Shown here: one piece after another, positions 61,054-64,000 of the stretch | Numbering within the stretch: the stretch's first letter is position 1 | Layout of the letters: the number at the start of each line of letters is the position of its first letter | From: a virus | IMG/VR virus record: IMGVR_UViG_3300043778_000098 | Location: 1-64,000 of that record | Strand: one strand, 5' to 3' | Length of the DNA stretch: 64,000 nt | Notes under the pieces: model-generated | Told to the model about the DNA's origin: nothing | Seen by the model: only the letters and a program-made list of their open reading frames with translations | The model's database searches: none | Translations under genes and position numbers: made by a program

Positions 61054-63165
61054 ATGACGATTCCGTGGCCCGGCGGCCCCGACAGCTCGGTCAACGGGCC
61101 GGACTCCAGCGCGCAGATCGCCCAGGGCCTCCAGGTGGTGGTCCGCCAGCTCTCGACTCTCAACCAGTCGATCGCGGCCCAGACCGCGCAGATCACCCGG
61201 ACGATGAACGCCCAGTCCCGCTACCAGGTGGGCAGCCATGGCAGCGGGGTGAGCAACACCCCGCAGATGAACCCGCAGATCGTCGCCAATGTGCAGGCGG
61301 CAGGCGGCCAGCTGGGGCCCGGCGGGACGGGGCAGACGACCCCGATGGGGGCGCTGTCGTCCCTCCAGGGCATGCAGTCCTACCTGCTCCAGCAGCTCGG
61401 CCAGTGGATCGCCGGGGTCCCCCTCTACCAGCCGACGGTCCCCGGCGGCGCCCCCGGAGGCCCCGTCGCCGGCGGCGGCCCGGGAGGCGGTCCCGCCGGG
61501 GGAGGAGGCGGAGGTGGCGGCGGCGGCGCGGGGGGAGGAGCAGGGGGCGGTGGCGGCGCGGGGGGAGGAGCAGGGGGCGGTGGCGGCGGCGGCGGAGGAG
61601 GCGGCGGGGGTCCTCTCCTGCCCACAGGAGGGCTCGGCGGCGCGGTGCTCGGGGGCGCCATGGGCGGCAGGATCCCCACGGGCGCGGCGGCCCGCAGCAT
61701 CCAGGTCCTCCAGAACGTCGGCGCCCAGGTCGCCTCGGGCGGCGGCGGCAGCCTGACCGGGATAGTCGGCAGCGCGCTGCGCGCCATCCCCGGCGTCGGG
61801 CTCCTCATGGACGCGGCCAACGCCGGGACGAACTTCTACCTGGGCCAGCGGGAGGCCGGGCGCGTCTACCAGAGCGTCGAGGGCGGCAGCAACCTCGACG
61901 CCCAGACCGAGCGGCTGCACGAGGCCGCCTACCAGGCCAGCATGTACGGCCTGATGCCGCAGGGGGCCGCCGCCCAGGCGTTCGGGGCCGTCACCGCCCT
62001 CGGCTACAACCAGGCCGCCGCCGGAGAGGGCCAGCAGCCGCAGAACCGGCAGAGCGCCCTCAACTTCATCTACGGCAACTACACCAAGACGGGGATGGAC
62101 ACCTCGCAGAGCGAGCAGATCCTCCAGACCGCCTCGGGCAACGCCCAGGTCAACCTCACCCAGCTCTCGCAGGCGCTGAACGCCTTGTCGGCGGCGGCCG
62201 GGGAGGCGGGCGCCAACGCCGACGTCGCCCGGCAGCAGTTCAACTCCTACTTCGCCTCGGCCCTCGGCCAGGGCGCCGGGAACGGGTCGACGACCCTGGC
62301 GGCGGGGATCTCCAGCATGCAGGCCAGCATGGGCAAGGAGTTCTCGGGGGTGAACTTCTCCGGCGAGCTGTCCCAGCAGCGCCAGTACCTGCTGAGCGGG
62401 ATGTCCGGCCAGACTCCGGCCCAGCTCCAGTACATGCAGCGGAACGACCCGCAGCAGTACCTGAGGATGCTGTCGGGCCAGAACATGCAGTTCCTCACCT
62501 CCGGGGGGCTGATGACGCCGCAGATGACGGCGTCCCTCAACAGCCTCATCGCGAAGGCCGGGGGCGCCAAGGCCGTCGCCGGCAACCCCGGGGTGCGCGA
62601 CCAGATCGCCACCCAGTTCCTGAACGCCAATCAGGTCAGCGGGAACATCAACGAGAACCTGTGGGCCCAGGAGATCTCCGCCCTCACCGGCGTCAGCATG
62701 AGCCCCAGCCAGGCGTTCCAGTGGATCGTCAGCCAGAGCGCGGGGGACAACGAGGCGTCCCACAACGCGGCGCTGCCCAACACGGGCACGGTCGCGGCCC
62801 CGGCGGCGAAGAAGAAGACCGCCTCTGCGGTCGTTTCGGCCGCAGTCAAGGCGTCGGCGGCGAAGAAGGCCGCCTCCGCGACGGGAAGCGGCCTGACCGG
62901 CGAGCTGGACTCGATTTTCGGCTGGACGCCGCCGCAGCCCGTCAACGCCGGGTCGACTGCGGCGGGGGAGGCGGCTGCCAAGGCCAAGGCCGCCGTGAAG
63001 TCCGCCCCGGCCGCAGCCCAGGCCGCCGTCTCGGCGGCGAAGGTGACCGTCGACCTGACCCCGCAGGCCGCCCAGCTGCTGAAGATGCTGCCGTCGAACA
63101 GCGACGAGGCCGCCGCCACGTCCTCGGTGCCCGCCAACCCGTACGTGAACCAGGCGAGCCGCTAG
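61054..63165 (+). CDS. tape measure protein
   Basis: 703 residues; follows the frameshifted chaperones, the fixed place of the tape measure gene. N-terminal coiled-coil-like part (QGLQVVVRQLSTLNQSIAAQ), a Gly-rich hinge at ~130-185 (long runs of Gly with Ala/Pro), then helical repeats (SGNAQVNLTQLSQALNALSA) and an Ala/Lys-rich C-terminus (AAKKKTASAVVSAAVKASAA). No peptidase or lysozyme motif is seen. It is short for a myovirus, suggesting a short tail or that part of the role lies elsewhere. Confidence 0.75.
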   Translation: MTIPWPGGPDSSVNGPDSSAQIAQGLQVVVRQLSTLNQSIAAQTAQITRTMNAQSRYQVGSHGSGVSNTPQMNPQIVANVQAAGGQLGPGGTGQTTPMGALSSLQGMQSYLLQQLGQWIAGVPLYQPTVPGGAPGGPVAGGGPGGGPAGGGGGGGGGGAGGGAGGGGGAGGGAGGGGGGGGGGGGGPLLPTGGLGGAVLGGAMGGRIPTGAAARSIQVLQNVGAQVASGGGGSLTGIVGSALRAIPGVGLLMDAANAGTNFYLGQREAGRVYQSVEGGSNLDAQTERLHEAAYQASMYGLMPQGAAAQAFGAVTALGYNQAAAGEGQQPQNRQSALNFIYGNYTKTGMDTSQSEQILQTASGNAQVNLTQLSQALNALSAAAGEAGANADVARQQFNSYFASALGQGAGNGSTTLAAGISSMQASMGKEFSGVNFSGELSQQRQYLLSGMSGQTPAQLQYMQRNDPQQYLRMLSGQNMQFLTSGGLMTPQMTASLNSLIAKAGGAKAVAGNPGVRDQIATQFLNANQVSGNINENLWAQEISALTGVSMSPSQAFQWIVSQSAGDNEASHNAALPNTGTVAAPAAKKKTASAVVSAAVKASAAKKAASATGSGLTGELDSIFGWTPPQPVNAGSTAAGEAAAKAKAAVKSAPAAAQAAVSAAKVTVDLTPQAAQLLKMLPSNSDEAAATSSVPANPYVNQASR

Positions 63166-63377
63166 CTCGCGCGCCTGAGGAAGTACCGGGAGCCGCTGCG
63201 CCCGCCTGGGAGGCTGAACGTCTCTGTGTAGCCGGCGTACTCGATCTCCACTGCATCTCGGCCGAGAATCCTCGCCACGCGTCCGGGCCACTCGGGACCG
63301 GGCATTCCGGGAGCCCCGTTCTCGTCCATGACCCTCACTTCGGCGCCGATGCTCGAAGGCTCGTCAGGGCTGCTCAT
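63162..63377 (-). CDS. small beta-rich protein
   Basis: 71 residues, ATG 63377, overlapping the end of the upstream gene by 14 nt. GAEVRVMDENGAPGMPGPEW, VARILGRDAVEIEYAGYTET: SH3-like small barrel. Its stop overlaps the tape measure stop. Confidence 0.55.
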   Translation of the reverse strand: MSSPDEPSSIGAEVRVMDENGAPGMPGPEWPGRVARILGRDAVEIEYAGYTETFSLPGGRSGSRYFLRRAS

Positions 63378-63786
63378 CGGCGCCCCTCTCGGCGCCGATC
63401 ACGCTTTCGCTCAGCCGGGCGTCCTCGCGCCGGTTATGGTCGCGCAGGGCGACGTGGCCCGCCTCCATGGCGGCGCCCTCGGCGAAATGGACGAGGAGCC
63501 GCTCCTGCGGGGTCAGCGTGCTCATCCACGCCCGGTACTCCCGGATCCGGCGGGCGAGGAACACCCCGAGGGCCGTGCCCGCCGGGATGATCATGAGGGC
63601 GAGCGAGGCCCAGAGCAGGTTGAACCCCACGGCTCCCGCCGACGGGTCGCCGTAGGGGGAGTAGCGGAGCAGCTTGTCGATCGCGCTGGGGAGGATGCAC
63701 GCCCCGGCCATCGCCGAAACGGACCCGGCGATGACGCCCCAGCTGAACGACTCCCTGGGCCCGGATGCGCGGCGTCTTGTCATCAT
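63364..63786 (-). CDS. two-TM membrane protein
   Basis: 140 residues. TATTAT lies 6 nt before ATG 63786 (leaderless). Two hydrophobic helices (SWGVIAGSVSAMAGACILPS; NLLWASLALMIIPAGTALGV) and a charged C-terminal part (ERLLVHFAEGAAMEAGHVAL). Forms a two-gene minus operon with 63162-63377 inside the plus-strand tail module. Function unknown. Confidence 0.6.
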   Translation of the reverse strand: MMTRRRASGPRESFSWGVIAGSVSAMAGACILPSAIDKLLRYSPYGDPSAGAVGFNLLWASLALMIIPAGTALGVFLARRIREYRAWMSTLTPQERLLVHFAEGAAMEAGHVALRDHNRREDARLSESVIGAERGADEQP

Positions 63787-63792
63787 GATCCG

Positions 63793-63817
63793 ATAATACA
63801 GCTTTTCTTGTTAAAAT
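63793..63817. promoter_or_regulatory. divergent promoter pair
   Basis: Minus TATTAT (63793-63798) serves gene 63786; plus ATACAGCTTTTCTTGTTAAAAT with hexamer TAAAAT (63812-63817) serves gene 63867 through a leader containing CCCCGGGAAG (63831-63840). Confidence 0.6.
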
Positions 63818-63866
63818 CTACGCCGACCCGCCCCGGGAAGAAAAGAGAGCCGATCAGGGAGGGTCA

Positions 63867-64000
63867 TTGGGAACCGCCACCCTCGGGTACCCGGGAGGGC
63901 CCTCGATCGCCTTCCGGATCGATCCCGACAGCATCGACTGGCAGTGGGACGTCCTGACCAACGTGGTGGAGACGATCGGCGGCCGGGTCATCCAGGTCAT
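63867..64000 (+). CDS. tail protein, start only (runs off the window)
   Basis: 44 codons visible from TTG 63867 after AGGGAGGG: GTATLGYPGGPSIAFRIDPD, then IDWQWDVLTNVVETIGGRVI. The style (Pro/Gly start, 'DWQWDVLTNVVETIGGRVIQ') is that of tail proteins found just after the tape measure in actinophages. 3' end outside the window. Confidence 0.6.
   Translation, partial: MGTATLGYPGGPSIAFRIDPDSIDWQWDVLTNVVETIGGRVIQV

Noticed and set aside
1-64000. CRISPR arrays, insertion sequences, integrase or attachment sites
   Set aside because: No regularly spaced direct repeats with unique spacers, no transposase or integrase motifs and no terminal inverted repeats were seen; an integrase could lie outside the window.

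Overview
The window is part of the genome of a large, high-GC, contractile-tailed bacteriophage (myovirus) of an actinobacterial host, probably Streptomyces or a relative. A tail sheath, tail tube, frameshifted tail chaperone and tape measure mark it as a phage. Lsr2, two DUF397 proteins, a BldC-like regulator, DUF6011/DUF6085-type phage proteins and many leaderless genes point to an actinobacterial host. No terminase, DNA polymerase or lysin is visible, so this is only part of the genome.

Layout. 1-2340: end of an unknown protein, then four small tandem genes that look like a diverged family. 2341-3283: an L10-type ribosomal leader RNA followed by full-length ribosomal proteins L10 and L7/L12. 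3335-24065: head module on the plus strand: portal, a 1,346-residue zinc-finger protein, a capsid protease/scaffold-like protein with an HNH gene nested antisense in it, fibre-like proteins, an exported beta-helix protein, a probable decoration protein and the major capsid protein. 24133-34536: accessory region of small, tightly overlapping, mostly unknown genes, including zinc ribbons, a PD-(D/E)XK nuclease and its degenerate paralogue, an adenine/cytosine DNA methyltransferase, winged-helix proteins, a candidate structured RNA, and two DUF397 genes. 34533-45977: minus-strand virion genes (tail, fibre and baseplate-type proteins) plus small accessory genes and an HNH gene. 46033-53173: a minus-strand array of about 39 recognisable tRNA genes that covers all 20 amino acids, interleaved with tRNA fragments and many spacers closed by long inverted repeats. 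53421-53696: BldC/MerR-like regulator. 53785-54270: repeat-rich plus AT-rich segment that looks like a replication origin. 54356-64000: plus-strand tail module (neck proteins, sheath, tube, Lsr2, chaperones, tape measure) with an HNH gene between sheath and tube.

The most interesting theme is translation takeover. The phage carries the ribosomal stalk proteins L10 and L7/L12 with their own L10-leader-like control RNA. It also carries a tRNA set for every amino acid. Inside the tRNA array it has a 118-nt structured RNA whose core closely resembles the 23S rRNA GTPase-associated centre (helix 43/44), the rRNA site next to which the L10-L12 stalk assembles. About eleven of the tRNAs have C instead of the near-invariant U at position 33.

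Two expression signals recur. Accessory genes are often leaderless: a TANNNT hexamer lies 6-7 nt before the start codon, sometimes with an upstream CTTTCYTTG element, sometimes divergent. Virion genes are instead preceded by a leader with a CGGAAG core, often in a hairpin that can pair with the ribosome-binding site. Homing endonucleases sit next to or inside virion genes, and the tail tube gene has an in-frame amber codon at codon 15.
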